Positions 5,500 to 5,866 of a stretch of DNA of 5,866 nucleotides are shown in pieces (positions within the stretch are counted from its first letter, which is position 1; each line of letters starts with the position of its first letter). Below the pieces are notes generated by a model, which saw only the letters and a list, made by a program, of their open reading frames with translations, made no database searches and was not told where the DNA came from. The stretch is taken from the NCBI GenBank assembly GCA_014523625.1, contig JAATVP010000038.1, forward strand, positions 1 to 5,866, in the 5' to 3' direction. Made by a program: the position numbers and the translations under genes. Source of the DNA: Nitrososphaerales archaeon TH5896. Lineage in GTDB: Archaea; Thermoproteota; Nitrososphaeria; Nitrososphaerales; Nitrososphaeraceae.

Positions 5500-5866
5500 T
5501 TATTCACTAAAGAATCTCTCTAGCTCGTTAATAAGAAAATCTGGTCTCTCCTCTGCTATCCAATGTCCAGAGAAAGGTACTATCCCACCACGCACGTCTG
5601 TAGCGAGAGACTTCATTGATTCCAATGCTGCTGTGCCAAAACTATATTCTCCACCTAGAGCTAGAACAGGCATTTGAAGCTTAACATTAGCATGATCATT
5701 ATTCTGTTCTAGAGTTGTTGGGAATGCTCTATAGTATTCAAAGCCTGCACGCATTCCTCCTGGTGCAGAATATTTACTAACAAACTCGTCTATATCAGCT
5801 GGAGTGATTGCCGCTGGGTTATACGCATATCTGTAGAACCATGAGAGGTACTCTCGCTCTTTTCCA
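5500..5866 (-). CDS. Alpha/beta hydrolase, epoxide-hydrolase-like (C-terminal part)
   Basis: This is the C-terminal 121-122 residues of an alpha/beta hydrolase whose start lies beyond the right edge. The frame is open from the edge; the ATG at 5754 is internal, because the sequence before it is typical family sequence: REYLSWFYRYAYNPAAIT, DIDEFVSKYSAPGGMRAGFE. This is the cap-domain region of soluble epoxide-hydrolase-like and haloalkane-dehalogenase-like enzymes. Then come MPVLALGGEYSFG, the strand before the usual catalytic acid, and VRGGIVPFSGHWIAEERPDF, holding the catalytic His of the GHW motif (fragment residue 101). The nucleophile is outside the window, so epoxide hydrolase versus another esterase-type activity cannot be settled. 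The protein is cytosolic. The gene ends at a TAA 126 bases before DUF2182 in the same direction. Confidence 0.93.
   Translation of the reverse strand, partial: GKEREYLSWFYRYAYNPAAITPADIDEFVSKYSAPGGMRAGFEYYRAFPTTLEQNNDHANVKLQMPVLALGGEYSFGTAALESMKSLATDVRGGIVPFSGHWIAEERPDFLINELERFFSE

Noticed and set aside
1..5866. Mobile elements, CRISPR array, tRNA or rRNA
   Set aside because: I saw no transposase-like frame, terminal inverted repeats, regularly spaced repeats or cloverleaf elements on either strand.

Overview
The window looks like an accessory stretch of a soil or sediment ammonia-oxidising archaeon (Nitrososphaerota/Thaumarchaeota). The DNA is fairly AT-rich with long intergenic gaps, somewhat like Nitrosocosmicus. 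The clues are archaeal-type TATA boxes 25-27 bases before start codons (leaderless style), a few AGGTGA-type ribosome sites, GTG/TTG starts, an F420-type luciferase-like oxidoreductase and a DUF2182 membrane protein. The assignment is inferred from gene content and style; no rRNA, tRNA or marker gene is present to prove it.

Layout. The left edge (1-74, minus) holds the first 24 codons of a gene that leaves the window. It is divergent from a small hypothetical protein gene (177-446, plus). Then come about 400 bases with no supportable gene (447-844). All the recognisable enzymes lie on the minus strand, so in transcription order one reads from the right edge leftwards: a partial epoxide-hydrolase-like alpha/beta hydrolase (5866-5500), a DUF2182 polytopic membrane protein with a Met-rich tail (5373-4393), a DUF899 thioredoxin-like protein (4260-3511), an LLM-class F420-dependent oxidoreductase (3489-2548), an NmrA-type NAD(P)-binding reductase (2148-1270) and a frameshifted antibiotic-biosynthesis-monooxygenase-like gene (1250-845). 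A decayed fragment of a second alpha/beta hydrolase lies on the plus strand between the oxidoreductase and the NmrA gene (about 2334-2535).

Two gene pairs look like operons: DUF899 plus LLM (21-base gap) and NmrA plus ABM (19-base gap with a good ribosome site in it). DUF2182 and the hydrolase are spaced widely enough (132 and 126 bases) to have their own promoters. The theme is small-molecule redox and detoxification (flavin/F420, NAD(P)H, thiol, hydrolase) with one probable metal-related membrane protein; a shared pathway is not shown by the sequence.

I found no mobile element, CRISPR array, RNA gene or clearly new multi-gene system. The points most worth a second look are the GC-rich inverted repeat between the TATA box and start of the DUF899 operon, the single frameshift in the otherwise intact ABM gene, the hydrolase relic, the Met-rich tail of DUF2182, and a 17-codon open frame with a consensus ribosome site upstream of the NmrA operon.
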